This document shows, in pieces, positions 14,719-23,904 of a stretch of 64,000 nt of DNA. The DNA comes from Blastocatellia bacterium UBA7656. Its GTDB lineage: Bacteria; Acidobacteriota; Blastocatellia; UBA7656. The stretch is from the NCBI GenBank assembly GCA_002483445.1, contig DLHY01000166.1, positions 50,422 to 114,421 on the forward strand. The letters are read 5' to 3'. The notes beneath the pieces are model-generated. The model was not told the origin of the DNA. It saw nothing but the letters and a program-made list of their open reading frames with translations, and ran no database searches. The position numbers and the translations under genes are program-made. Within the stretch, counting starts at the first letter, position 1. Every line of letters begins with the position of its first letter.

Positions 14719-16926
14719 ATGCGACGTTACAGGTTCGCTCTCACCATCTTTGCTTTTCTGCTCGTTTCCGCTTCCGTAAAAGCGCAGAACAAACTGCTCA
14801 CTATCGATGACCTGTTCGATCCTGAAAAGAGGATCAACTTCAACGGCTCGCCGCCCACAAGTCTCACGTGGATGAACGACGGCGCGCACTACCTGCAAAG
14901 CAAAGTCGATCCTGCGACGCGCACGGCTCAACTCCTGCGAGTCAACGCCGCAACGGGCGAAAGCGCGCCTTTCTTCGACCATTCAAAAATGGAAGCGGCT
15001 TTCGCTCAACTTCCCGGTATCAGCAGGGAAGCGGCAAAGCAACTGGCCCATCGCGGCGCGTATCAGATGAACCCGCAACAGAGTGCCGCGCTCATCAACT
15101 ATGCCAACGATCTTTTCTATTACGAATTCAACTCGGATCGAGCCGTCAGATTGACTAACACCCCTGAAGAAGAAGTGGGCGAAGACTTCAGCCCCGATTC
15201 GCGTATGGTCAGCTTCGCGCGCAACAACAATCTCTATCTGGTCGACATCTCTTCGCAGCGCGAGCGCGCTTTGACAACGGACGGCAGCGCGAAGATTTTC
15301 AACGGTCGTTTGAACTGGGTTTATCAGGAAGAACTTTACGGGCGCGGCAACTTTGGCGCTTACTGGTGGAGTCCCGATTCGACGCGCATAGCTTATCTCC
15401 GACTCGATGATCATCCCGTGAGCGAATTCACCCTTGTCGATCACATCCCGCATTTTCAGGAAACCGAGGTGACGCCCTATCCGAAAGCGGGCGACGCGAA
15501 TCCTACTGTAAAACTCGGCGTAGTCGCAGCAGCGGGCGGCGACACCCGTTGGGTCGATACTTTCAAATATCAGGGCGGCGAATTTCTCATAGTTCGAGTC
15601 GGATGGACGCCCGACGGCAAGCGAGTCGTCTATCAACTACAGGATCGCGAGCAGACATGGCTCGATTTGAATTTCGCTGACCCGGCGACCGGAAAATCCG
15701 AAACTCTTTTTCGCGAAACGACTCCAGCCTGGGTCGAGATAACGGGCGAACCTCGATGGCTCAAGGACGGCTCGTTTCTGTGGTTGAGCGAGAAGAGCGG
15801 ATGGCAGCACATCTATCACTACTCGCCTGAAGGCACGCTCATTCGTCAGGTGACGACGGGCAAGTGGGAAGCGCGCTCGCTGGACGGAGTGGATGAAAGG
15901 GGCGGATGGGTTTATTTCACCGCGACGGAGCATAGTCACATCGCGAATCACGTCTACCGAATCAAACTCGATGGAACCGCGATGGCACGACTCACTCAGA
16001 CGGAAGGCAATCACGCGGCGAGCTTTAATCCGCAACTCACCCTGTTTCTCGATAACTGGAGCGATGTCAACACGCCCACGCAGGTTCGCCTTTTCAAATC
16101 GGACGGCTCACTCGCTCGCGTCATCGATGAAAACAAAGTCGAAGCGTTGAAGCAGTACAAGCTCGGACGAGTCGAACTGCTTCAGGTGAAGACGCGCGAC
16201 GGATTCGTGATGGAAGCTATGATGATCAAGCCGCCCGATTTTGATCCGCGGAAAAAGTATCCGGTGATGAGTTATACCTACAGCGGCCCGCACGCTCCAC
16301 AGGTGCGCAATGCGTGGGGCGGCGTCCGTTTGATGTGGCATCACATGCTGGCGCAGAAAGGCTACATCGTATGGGTGTGCGACAACCGGACGGCGAGCGG
16401 CAAGGGAGCGGAATCGACGTGGAAGGTCTATAAAAATTTCGGCGAGCTTGAGCTTCGCGATCTCGAAGACGGCATCGCGTGGCTCAAGACTCAGCCCTAC
16501 CTCGATGGGTCGCGCATAGGATTGTGGGGCTGGAGCTACGGCGGGTTTATGACTTCTTATGCGCTGACTCACAGCAAGAGTTTTAAGATTGGAATTGCGG
16601 GCGGAAGCGTGACCGACTGGCGGTTGTACGACACCATTTACACCGAGCGTTACATGAAGATGCCGCAGAATAATGTTGACGGGTACAGGAAGAGCGGGCC
16701 GCTTGCCTCGGCGAAGGATTTGAGCGGAAAGATATTGCTCATTCACGGGATGATGGACGACAACGTTCACATGCAAAACACGATTCAGTTTGCGTATGAG
16801 CTTCAAAAGGCGAACAAACCGTTTCAACTGATGCTCTACCCCCGGTCGCGTCACGGCGTAGTCGATCCACTGCTCAATCGTCATATGTTTTCGATGATGA
16901 CCGAATTCATTGAGAAGAATCTGTGA
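14719..16926 (+). CDS. Dipeptidyl peptidase IV, S9B family
   Basis: 735 residues with a signal peptide (about 1-22, ending VKA-QN). Residues about 90-480 form the DPP-IV N-terminal propeller (for example WWSPDSTRIAYLRLDD). Residues 490-735 are the alpha/beta-hydrolase S9 domain with GWSYGG (nucleophile S606), HGMMDDNVH (D680) and SRHGV (H712). It would release N-terminal Xaa-Pro or Xaa-Ala dipeptides in the periplasm or outside the cell. An A/G-rich ribosome site (AAAGGAGAAG) precedes the ATG. It stands alone, between the peptide locus and the AT-rich island. Confidence 0.95.
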   Translation: MRRYRFALTIFAFLLVSASVKAQNKLLTIDDLFDPEKRINFNGSPPTSLTWMNDGAHYLQSKVDPATRTAQLLRVNAATGESAPFFDHSKMEAAFAQLPGISREAAKQLAHRGAYQMNPQQSAALINYANDLFYYEFNSDRAVRLTNTPEEEVGEDFSPDSRMVSFARNNNLYLVDISSQRERALTTDGSAKIFNGRLNWVYQEELYGRGNFGAYWWSPDSTRIAYLRLDDHPVSEFTLVDHIPHFQETEVTPYPKAGDANPTVKLGVVAAAGGDTRWVDTFKYQGGEFLIVRVGWTPDGKRVVYQLQDREQTWLDLNFADPATGKSETLFRETTPAWVEITGEPRWLKDGSFLWLSEKSGWQHIYHYSPEGTLIRQVTTGKWEARSLDGVDERGGWVYFTATEHSHIANHVYRIKLDGTAMARLTQTEGNHAASFNPQLTLFLDNWSDVNTPTQVRLFKSDGSLARVIDENKVEALKQYKLGRVELLQVKTRDGFVMEAMMIKPPDFDPRKKYPVMSYTYSGPHAPQVRNAWGGVRLMWHHMLAQKGYIVWVCDNRTASGKGAESTWKVYKNFGELELRDLEDGIAWLKTQPYLDGSRIGLWGWSYGGFMTSYALTHSKSFKIGIAGGSVTDWRLYDTIYTERYMKMPQNNVDGYRKSGPLASAKDLSGKILLIHGMMDDNVHMQNTIQFAYELQKANKPFQLMLYPRSRHGVVDPLLNRHMFSMMTEFIEKNL

Positions 16927-16973
16927 ATGTATTTTTACGTCAGGAAAGGAATGCGCCACAGATATGAGGAGAG

Positions 16974-16996
16974 CCGTGCGGCACGGAGCTTTTCTT
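16974..16996 (+). terminator. Possible terminator after the DPP-IV gene
   Basis: CCGTGC and GCACGG form a six-base-pair stem with a one-base loop, followed by AGCTTTTCTTCT. The stem is short and the T-run is broken, so termination is only possible. Confidence 0.35.
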
Positions 16997-17090
16997 CTGT
17001 GCAATATCTGCTGCCCTGCGGTGAATCCGTCTCGCCTTTCTCATGCATGTGAAAAATTACGTAGGTATTACCATATTTATAAATACACGT

Positions 17091-17108
17091 CAGGAAAATG
17101 TTTTCTTG
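17091..17108 (+). promoter_or_regulatory. Imperfect palindrome upstream of the Xre gene
   Basis: CAGGAAAA-TG-TTTTCTTG is an 18-base inverted repeat with two mismatched pairs, 33 bases before the Xre start. The half-site sequence ACGTCAGGAAA also occurs at about 16937. It is a candidate autoregulatory operator. Confidence 0.4.
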
Positions 17109-17141
17109 TCTGGTATTTTGTTTTATGGTAGCATCCGGCGT

Positions 17142-17384
17142 ATGGTAGAACTGCGAATCAAAGAGGTGGCAATGGAGCGGGGCGTTACTACCGCTTACCA
17201 ATTGCAGAAGCTATTAGACCTCAACCCGGCGCAAGCCGCGCGGCTTTGGAGAGGGGGGCAGGAGATGATAGCCCTAAAGACGATAGATGCTCTTTGCGAA
17301 TCTTTAGATTGTGAGCCGAGCGACTTGATTATAAGGATTGCAAAGAGCAGAGCCAAGTCCAGGAAAAGTAGCAGCAGAAAGTGA
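17142..17384 (+). CDS. Xre-family helix-turn-helix regulator
   Basis: 80 residues from the ATG at 17142 (MVELRIKEVAMERGV). The chain has the Cro/C1-type fold pattern: TTAYQLQKLLDLNPAQAARLWRG as helices 2-3, then IALKTIDALCESLDCEPSDLI, the usual C-terminal half of a short Xre domain. The tail is basic (KSRAKSRKSSSRK). It is the first gene of the AT-rich island and likely controls the ParB-nuclease-methyltransferase genes, as C-proteins do in restriction systems. That role is inference. Confidence 0.8.
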   Translation: MVELRIKEVAMERGVTTAYQLQKLLDLNPAQAARLWRGGQEMIALKTIDALCESLDCEPSDLIIRIAKSRAKSRKSSSRK

Positions 17385-17471
17385 GCGAAGCAATTCCGCC
17401 AAGCGAGAAAATGGATTTTCTCGCGGCAGATAATTTATTACAGTCGCTGTTCTCTTAGGCGAGGGACAATA

Positions 17472-18587
17472 ATGGTCATGGACAGTAAAGCAGGCACAGA
17501 ACAGCAGAAACAAACAGTCTATATCCCTGTTAAAGATCTCCGATTTGATTTTAATAATCCCCGGCTCCCCTCAAGCATAGTTCAAAAAGGCGAAGAAGCT
17601 ATCCTGAAATGGATGCTTGATAAGGCCAGCATAATTGAGCTAATGCGCTCAATAGGTAAAAACGGTTACTACTCTGAAGAGCCTTTGATCGTCGTCCGAA
17701 GAAAAGCCAATCAGGAAACCTTTGATGTTGTAGAAGGCAACCGCCGCTTGACAGCAGTCAAGTTGCTGCTTGATCCCACACTAGCTCCAGTGAAAAAAAA
17801 TGCTGTCCAAGTAGCAAGCGATGAAGCCGATCATAAGCCTGCCGAATTACCTGTTTTCATATATGAAAGTCGTGATGAAATACTAAAGTATCTGGGATAC
17901 AGGCACATTACTGGAATAAATCAGTGGGATTCGCTGGCCAAAGCGAAGTATCTTGAACAACTCCGTGAGACACTGCCGACGGGTGATATGAAAGACCAAT
18001 TCGAGATACTGGCAAAGACTATAGGAAGCAATCGGGCATACGTTGCCCGTTTATTGACCGGGCTCAAGCTTTATGAGGAAATCGAGGAGGCTGATTATTT
18101 TAATATAGAGAACCTTAGCGAACAGTCTATTGATTTTTCACTAATTACTACAGCCCTACAATATTCTAATATTGTTGAGTACCTGGGCTTGCGAAGCAAT
18201 GATGACCCCACGGCAAAAGCGAAGCCGTCTCACTTGAAGCACTTTGTTACCTGGATTTTTCAAAGAGATAGCGAAAACAAAACAAAGCTGGGAGAATCGC
18301 GGAACCTGAAGCATTTGAATGCCGTCGTAAAAAATGACGTGGCCCTCAAAGCTTTTATGAAAGGGTCTTCTCTAACCGATGCTGCGATGCTAACAGGATT
18401 TCCATCTGAGGTGTTTCGTAATTCCATAACCAAAGCGAGGGCGTTCTTGCATGCCGCTAACGAATATGTTTACAAGGTTGAAGACCCAAGCGATGGAGAT
18501 ATAACGAACCTGGAAGAAATCGAGAAACTTGTTCGTTATTTGAAAACCTCTCTCAAAGCTTCAATGGAAAAACGGGAAGATGAGTGA
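17472..18587 (+). CDS. ParB/sulfiredoxin-fold DNA-binding or nuclease-like protein
   Basis: 371 residues. The N-terminal domain carries the ParB/Srx pattern: IPVKDLRFDFNNPR, then LMRSIGKNGYYSEEPLIVV, then FDVVEGNRRLTAVKLL (the G-N-R-R box). A helical region follows (FEILAKTIGSNRAYVARLLTG resembles the ParB HTH). The C-terminal 200 residues are helical and unassigned. GAGGGA precedes the start by five bases. The stop overlaps the next gene by four bases. In this setting it is more likely a defence component than a chromosome-partition protein. Confidence 0.8.
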   Translation: MVMDSKAGTEQQKQTVYIPVKDLRFDFNNPRLPSSIVQKGEEAILKWMLDKASIIELMRSIGKNGYYSEEPLIVVRRKANQETFDVVEGNRRLTAVKLLLDPTLAPVKKNAVQVASDEADHKPAELPVFIYESRDEILKYLGYRHITGINQWDSLAKAKYLEQLRETLPTGDMKDQFEILAKTIGSNRAYVARLLTGLKLYEEIEEADYFNIENLSEQSIDFSLITTALQYSNIVEYLGLRSNDDPTAKAKPSHLKHFVTWIFQRDSENKTKLGESRNLKHLNAVVKNDVALKAFMKGSSLTDAAMLTGFPSEVFRNSITKARAFLHAANEYVYKVEDPSDGDITNLEEIEKLVRYLKTSLKASMEKREDE

Positions 18588-19642
18588 AATACGTTTGTAG
18601 AGCTTCAACAAAACGCATGATTCTTGATAAGCTCATGAAAACTCCTCAATCGTCTCATCGGCATCTTTGGGCTGATTTCATAGAATTACTCTGCCTTACT
18701 GACGTGGACTCAAGAATATCGCAAGCAGATGCGTTGGACTACATTCGCGGCCCCGTAGAAGACCTTAACCTGCCAACACCTCTCGTTGACAATGATGATG
18801 ATGATGAGTATGCCTCAGAGGTTGAAGACGAATACGAAAACGACTTGCCCACAGGAGCAGAGCTAAGCGATAGGTGGTCTTTGCAAGCCTTAGATTGGTT
18901 CAACCATATTGAGTACAGAATAGGCGCTTTTGGAAATGATTACCCATTCACCCTGTCGGAAGACCGAGACGTGTTGTCTTTGAAAAGACGATTGAATCTA
19001 CAGCATAGGATATACTTGTTCTTGTTACTAGCTTCGAATCTGCGCTGTATCAGCAACAATCCCATTAAAAACAAAGTAACCTCTATTTTCGAGGTCGCTA
19101 GTTTTCACGCGCTTAAATCGACGCTACCTGATGGCAGTAAGGTACACATGTTTGGCAAGCACCAATTGAACAGGGGATATTACTCAGGAAAGCTATGGCT
19201 CAAACTGAAGAAACTCGCGTCTGCTATCGGAGAAAAAGTCATGTGCGAAGAAGAGGAGGTTGACCCACGTGATTCTGGAGATGGTGGATTGGATTTGGTT
19301 GCTTGGACACCGATCGGGGACAATGCTGGCGGCTATCCCATGTTTTTCGCTCAGTGTGGTTGTAGTCCCGATGATTGGGTTAGAAAGCAAGGTGAAACAA
19401 GCCCAGGTATTTGGAGCAACTATCTCTCTTTTACAGCTTACCCAAGCCAAATGACGTTCATACCTTTTTGTTTTAGAAAGGCAAATGGTGAATGGCACAA
19501 AAAGGTAGATATTCAAAAGACGACCATAGTTATTGATCGAGTGCGCCTCATGTATCTTCTTCGTGGCAGGGAGCGATATTTAAGTAAACATATAACAGAA
19601 ATTGTTGACGAGGTTCTGAACGAGAAGAGAGAGAGTTTCTGA
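18584..19642 (+). CDS. Putative restriction-like endonuclease
   Basis: 352 residues from a GTG that overlaps the ParB stop. I do not recognise a named family with certainty. The segment DSGDGGLDLVAWTPIGDN followed by YPMFFAQCG resembles the GxD...(Q)xC/K pattern of PD-(D/E)xK-type nucleases found beside DNA methyltransferases, with Cys in place of the usual Lys. An acidic stretch (DNDDDDEYASEVEDEYEND) lies near residue 65. No membrane helix is present. Codon use is AT-rich like the flanking island genes. Function as the nuclease of a restriction-like system is inferred from the motif and its place between ParB and the methyltransferase. Confidence 0.55.
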   Translation: MKYVCRASTKRMILDKLMKTPQSSHRHLWADFIELLCLTDVDSRISQADALDYIRGPVEDLNLPTPLVDNDDDDEYASEVEDEYENDLPTGAELSDRWSLQALDWFNHIEYRIGAFGNDYPFTLSEDRDVLSLKRRLNLQHRIYLFLLLASNLRCISNNPIKNKVTSIFEVASFHALKSTLPDGSKVHMFGKHQLNRGYYSGKLWLKLKKLASAIGEKVMCEEEEVDPRDSGDGGLDLVAWTPIGDNAGGYPMFFAQCGCSPDDWVRKQGETSPGIWSNYLSFTAYPSQMTFIPFCFRKANGEWHKKVDIQKTTIVIDRVRLMYLLRGRERYLSKHITEIVDEVLNEKRESF

Positions 19643-19715
19643 GAAACTGATCAACTCGCCGGAGGATTCTTATGTTTTGCTCAATGAGATTACTTGTTAT
19701 AGGAGATTTGGAGAT

Positions 19716-20711
19716 ATGAGCAAAAAGCTGACAGCCGTCTCCCTGTTTTCCGGGTGCGGAGGGTTTGATTTCGGAGTGCAGCAAGCTGGTGTCGATGTAA
19801 TTTGGGCCAATGACATTAATCCTTATTCTGCTGCTGCATATAAGTCTATTCTGCCGGATGTGGAGTTTGTGCTTGACGATATCGCCAACATATCGAGTTT
19901 TCCCAAAGCAGACGTTCTCATAGGTTGTTATCCTTGTACCGGCTATAGTGTCGGCGCACGACGGCGATGGCGGGATTCAAAGGCGGACGATTTGCGCGTA
20001 AGAGATATGAAATCCAATGAAAACAATTTCTTGTTTTGGCATTTTTTGCGGGCCTTGGGGAGAATAAAACCTCGATATGCATTGATTGAAAATGTTGGTG
20101 GAATGGTCAATGCTTGCGATGGCTATTTTTTAGAGGAGCAGATGTTTCACTTTCGCAGATTACGCTACACTGCTGTACAGGCCAAACTGCTTGCTAGTGA
20201 CTTCGGTGTAGCTCAGGCTCGTGAACGCCTGTTTATGGTTCTGGCTCATTATGATTTAAAAAAATCATTCAAGTATAAATTTCCTGATCCTACCCACGGG
20301 CCAAGGGGAAATCTCCCTGCGGTGGTTATGCGCGATGTTATATGGGGATTGGAAGAATGGCCCAAAGGAGAGTTTAACGAAAAGGAATTCCATGGACATT
20401 ATCTAACAAGAAACCGCAAGCGTCGTTGGGACGAATCAAGTTTTACCATCGTTGCTCATGCCGACCATGTACCCCTACACCCTATGGGTGAACCTATGAA
20501 GCGAGTTGGAAAGGATGCTTGGATATTACAAGGAGATCGCAATCGGCGATTGTCTTGGTATGAATGCGCGCTATTACAAGGACTCCCTTCTCATATCTCT
20601 ACTTTTGGATCTCTAAGGCAAAAACACCCTGTGATAGGTAATGCGGTGCCTCCTGCTTTTGGGCAAATACTAATAAAACCAATTATCGAATTTGAGATTG
20701 GAAGCCATTGA
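19716..20711 (+). CDS. DNA (cytosine-5) methyltransferase
   Basis: 331 residues from the ATG at 19716, which has GGAG seven bases upstream; a TTG at 19677 is in frame but has no site. Motif I is LFSGCGGFDFG, motif IV GCYPCTGYS (catalytic C74; Thr instead of the usual Gln after PC), motif VI IENVGG, motif VIII QARERLFMV and motif X IGNAVPPAFG. It transfers methyl from SAM to C5 of cytosine in a target sequence that cannot be predicted. It is the last gene of the island and would protect host DNA from the neighbouring nuclease. Confidence 0.92.
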   Translation: MSKKLTAVSLFSGCGGFDFGVQQAGVDVIWANDINPYSAAAYKSILPDVEFVLDDIANISSFPKADVLIGCYPCTGYSVGARRRWRDSKADDLRVRDMKSNENNFLFWHFLRALGRIKPRYALIENVGGMVNACDGYFLEEQMFHFRRLRYTAVQAKLLASDFGVAQARERLFMVLAHYDLKKSFKYKFPDPTHGPRGNLPAVVMRDVIWGLEEWPKGEFNEKEFHGHYLTRNRKRRWDESSFTIVAHADHVPLHPMGEPMKRVGKDAWILQGDRNRRLSWYECALLQGLPSHISTFGSLRQKHPVIGNAVPPAFGQILIKPIIEFEIGSH

Positions 20712-20764
20712 GCAGATTCGCTAGAGAAATTACATCAAATATTTCTAACAGAAGAGAAAGCTGA

Positions 20765-21769
20765 TCAAACAATCTCAGAGGCGGCGCGGCGTAGTCGATC
20801 CATCACGGCTGCGCCTTCGCCCGATTCGCTGATCGCTTCGACAACGATAACGTCAAGACGCTTTTCATCCAACTCGCGCAAGGCCCGGTAAATCGAGCGC
20901 GCATATTCGCCCGCATCATTTCTCAACACAATCGAACTGAATCGAGCGTCATCGATCTTCAACCTGGTGTGTCCGAGAAAACCTACTGTCCCGCTTTCGA
21001 GATATTTCCTGCACATTCGTTCAATCGCTCCCGGCGAAGATTGCTCAATCAGCACGACGCGGGCGCGCGGGCTGTAGTGGCGATGGCGCGTGCCGGGCGA
21101 ACGGCTCAACTCTTCTTCGCTCCGCGCGATGCCGACTGCACCCGTCACTTCACGAATCTGTTCTTCGGTGATCCATCCCTTTCGCAGGATCAAAGGCGTC
21201 GCGCTTGTCATATCCAACACTGTAGATTCGATGCCGATACGAGTCTCGCCGCCATCGAGTATCATATCGATTCGCTCGCCCAGATCACTTGCCACATGCT
21301 CGGCCCGCGTAGGGCTGGGGCGGCCCGAAAGATTCGCGCTCGGCGCGGCTATCGGCACGTTTGATTGGCGTATCAACTCAAGCGCGATTTTATTCTGCGG
21401 CATCCGAACGGCTATTGTCGCGAGATCGGCAGACACGATTGCCGGAACTTCACGGCGACGACCCAGCACGAGGGTCAACGGGCCGGGCCAGAATTTTTCT
21501 ATCAACCTGTGCGCTTCGTCGCTCACACCTTGAGCCACGCGAGAGAGCATTTCGCGACCATCGACATGAACGATGAGAGGATTATCCGCTGGCCTTCCCT
21601 TCGCTTCGAAGAGGCGTTTGATAGCCTGAGCATTCAAGGCATCCGCGCCAAGCCCGTAGACTGTTTCGGTAGGAAAAGCGACCAGCCCGCCGCGCCGTAT
21701 GATCGAAGCAGCCTGACTCATTGCTTCAGGCTGCGGATCCGCGGGGTCGAGTTTTATGGTGACGGCCAT
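20765..21769 (-). CDS. L-threonylcarbamoyladenylate synthase (Sua5/YrdC)
   Basis: 334 residues. It makes threonylcarbamoyl-AMP from Thr, bicarbonate and ATP for the t6A37 modification of ANN-decoding tRNAs. The YrdC domain (about 10-210) has GGLVAFPTETVYGLGADA, KGRPADNPLIVH, FWPGPLTLVL and APSANLSGRPSPT. The C-terminal Sua5 domain (about 235-334) follows the linker RSPGTRHRHYSPRARV. The length is typical for the long Sua5 form. The gene marks the chromosomal side of the AT-rich island. Confidence 0.95.
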   Translation of the reverse strand: MAVTIKLDPADPQPEAMSQAASIIRRGGLVAFPTETVYGLGADALNAQAIKRLFEAKGRPADNPLIVHVDGREMLSRVAQGVSDEAHRLIEKFWPGPLTLVLGRRREVPAIVSADLATIAVRMPQNKIALELIRQSNVPIAAPSANLSGRPSPTRAEHVASDLGERIDMILDGGETRIGIESTVLDMTSATPLILRKGWITEEQIREVTGAVGIARSEEELSRSPGTRHRHYSPRARVVLIEQSSPGAIERMCRKYLESGTVGFLGHTRLKIDDARFSSIVLRNDAGEYARSIYRALRELDEKRLDVIVVEAISESGEGAAVMDRLRRAASEIV

Positions 21770-21772
21770 TTG

Positions 21773-21857
21773 GGGTGAAGAGGTGAAGAGGTGAAGAGGT
21801 GAAGAGGTGAGCAGGCCTTTTCAACCCCTCCCCCATCACCTATCCCCTATCACCCAC
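21773..21857. repeat. Short tandem repeat GAAGAGGT with a pyrimidine-rich opposite arm
   Basis: Four GAAGAGGT units run from 21775 and are followed by a C-rich stretch (CCCCTCCCCCATCACC) that can partly pair with them. It fills the gap between the Sua5 and ThrRS genes. Confidence 0.7.
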
Positions 21858-23639
21858 CTAATAATTGAAATCTGCTTCTTGGCGGATGCGCGCGATCACA
21901 TCATCGAGAGGCGATGCGCCTTCGTCGCCTTTCTCGCGCGAGCGGACAGCGACGGCTCGCGCTTCGGCTTCCTTCGCCCCGACGATCAGCATATAAGGCA
22001 CTTTTTCAAGCTGAGAGTCGCGAATCTTCGCGCCTATCTTGTCGTCGCGCGCGTCGAGTTCTACGCGCAGGTCTGCCTCAATGAGTCGATCATAAACTTC
22101 GCGCGCATAGTCGACGGTCTTTTCCGATATCGACAGCACCTTAGCCTGCACGGGCGCGAGCCACAGCGGAAAGGCTCCCGCGTAATGCTCGATCAGAATT
22201 CCGATGAAGCGTTCGAAGGAGCCATAGAGCGCGCGATGAATCACTACAGGAATCGATTCAGAGTTTTCAGCGTTGACATAGCTCAGGTTGAACTGGCGCG
22301 GTAGCTGAAAGTCGAGTTGAATCGTGCCGAGTTGATGCTCGCGCTTGAGCGAGTCCTGAACCATCTGATCGATCTTAGGTCCATAGAACGCCGCGTCTCC
22401 CTTTGCGATAGTGTATTCCAGACCGTTTGCTTCCAATCCTTCGGCAAGCAATCGCTCGGCGCGTTCCCAAAGCGGAATGTCGCCCATGAATTTCTCTTCG
22501 TTGCGCGTCGAAAGCACATAGCGATAAGGCATTCCGAAAGCCGTATAGATTCGCTTGAGCAATCCGACCAGTCGCGTGACTTCTTCGCCGATCTGATCTT
22601 CGGTGATGAAGATGTGCGCGTCGTCCTGCTGGAACTGGCGCACGCGCGTAAGGCCGGCGAGCGCGCCCGCTCGTTCGTTGCGATGAAGCGGACTCTGCTC
22701 GGCCAGCCTCAAGGGAAGCTCGCGATAGCTGCGTCGCTTCGAGCCGAATATGAGCATGTGCATGGGGCAGTTCATCGGCTTGAGTCCGAAGTCGGCGCCG
22801 TCCTCGTCCTCGACGATGAACATATTTTCCTTGTAATGATCCCAGTGACCCGATGTGCGAAACAGATTGTGCGACCCTAAGAGCGGCGCTTTGACTTCCA
22901 GGTAGCCGTTGCGCGAAAGCAGTCGGCGCAGTTTCTCCTGAAGCGTGTGATAGAGGGTCGTCCCCTTAGGCAGCCAGAACGGAGCGCCCGGCGACCACTC
23001 GTGAGTCATAAACAATTCAAGCTCGCGACCCACTCGGCGATGATCGCGTTTGCGGGCCTCTTCGAGATTGTGAAGATGCTCCTCAAGCTCATCCTTCGTG
23101 GGCCACACCGTTCCATAGATGCGTTGAAGCATCGGGTTGCGCTCGCTGCCGCGCCAGTACGCGCCCGCGATGGAAGTCAGCTTGAAATGCTTGCACTGAC
23201 TCGTTCGGCGCACGTGCGGGCCTGCGCACAGGTCTGTGAAATCGCCTATCGAGTAGGTCGAGACTGTCTCGCCCGGAATGCCGTTTATTAACTCAAGTTT
23301 GAAGTTCTGCGAGTGCGAGCCGAAAAACTCAAGGGCTTTATCTTTGTTCCACGTCTGCTGCTGGAACTCGCGTCCCTCTTTGACGATCTCGCGCATACGG
23401 AGTTCGATTTCCGTGAGGTCTTCGGGCGTGAGCGGGCGGGGAAGCTGCATATCGTAGTAGAAGCCGTTCTTGATGGGCGGGCCAATGCCGAAGCGGGCAT
23501 CGGGAAATATCTGCTGAACCGCCGCCGCCATGATATGCGAGGTCGAATGCCTCAGACAGTGGAGTTGGTATTCCTCCGGGGAAGGAAAGTCATCCGGCCC
23601 AAGAGCAAAATCCTGATCGCTTTGAAAATCTTCGGACAT
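21858..23639 (-). CDS. thrS: Threonyl-tRNA synthetase, form without TGS domain
   Basis: 593 residues. It charges tRNA-Thr. The chain begins just ahead of the editing domain (HSTSHIMAAAVQQIFPDARFG, HxxxH motif; DFTDLCAGPHV later), without the roughly 60-residue N-terminal TGS domain of the E. coli enzyme. The class II core has GAPFWLPKGTTL, motif 2 NERAGALAGLTRVRQFQQDD and the zinc-site region GLKPMNCPMHML. The anticodon-binding domain (APVQAKVLSISEK) ends the chain. The start has no upstream extension that would supply a TGS domain. Loss of TGS occurs in some lineages and does not prevent activity. Confidence 0.94.
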   Translation of the reverse strand: MSEDFQSDQDFALGPDDFPSPEEYQLHCLRHSTSHIMAAAVQQIFPDARFGIGPPIKNGFYYDMQLPRPLTPEDLTEIELRMREIVKEGREFQQQTWNKDKALEFFGSHSQNFKLELINGIPGETVSTYSIGDFTDLCAGPHVRRTSQCKHFKLTSIAGAYWRGSERNPMLQRIYGTVWPTKDELEEHLHNLEEARKRDHRRVGRELELFMTHEWSPGAPFWLPKGTTLYHTLQEKLRRLLSRNGYLEVKAPLLGSHNLFRTSGHWDHYKENMFIVEDEDGADFGLKPMNCPMHMLIFGSKRRSYRELPLRLAEQSPLHRNERAGALAGLTRVRQFQQDDAHIFITEDQIGEEVTRLVGLLKRIYTAFGMPYRYVLSTRNEEKFMGDIPLWERAERLLAEGLEANGLEYTIAKGDAAFYGPKIDQMVQDSLKREHQLGTIQLDFQLPRQFNLSYVNAENSESIPVVIHRALYGSFERFIGILIEHYAGAFPLWLAPVQAKVLSISEKTVDYAREVYDRLIEADLRVELDARDDKIGAKIRDSQLEKVPYMLIVGAKEAEARAVAVRSREKGDEGASPLDDVIARIRQEADFNY

Positions 23640-23711
23640 AATCTCCTCGAAACTTTTTCAGTGATGGTGAAGTTTTTATCCTACATCACAGGCGGCGAAG
23701 GGAAAAGTCCG

Positions 23712-23802
23712 GCACTCGCCATTAGTGATTCGCCATTCGTCATTTGCGTGAGAGATAAACAACAAATGACGAATGACGAATGACAAGGGACGAAGGACAA
23801 AA
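23712..23802. repeat. Heptamer repeat hairpin (AATGACG family)
   Basis: The arms GATTCGCCATTCGTCATTTG and AAATGACGAATGACGAATG can pair across a short loop. The unit AATGACG is seven bases long. It lies between the ThrRS and the histidine-kinase genes. Confidence 0.7.
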
Positions 23803-23904
23803 AGGAATTTATCATTGTTGGCCCGCGACGTTGTGTTAAAATCGCTATCCCAGGTTTTTTGCAGGGCGGCCCCTTCCCTGACCGATCTCCCCCCCCTCAT
23901 CTGA

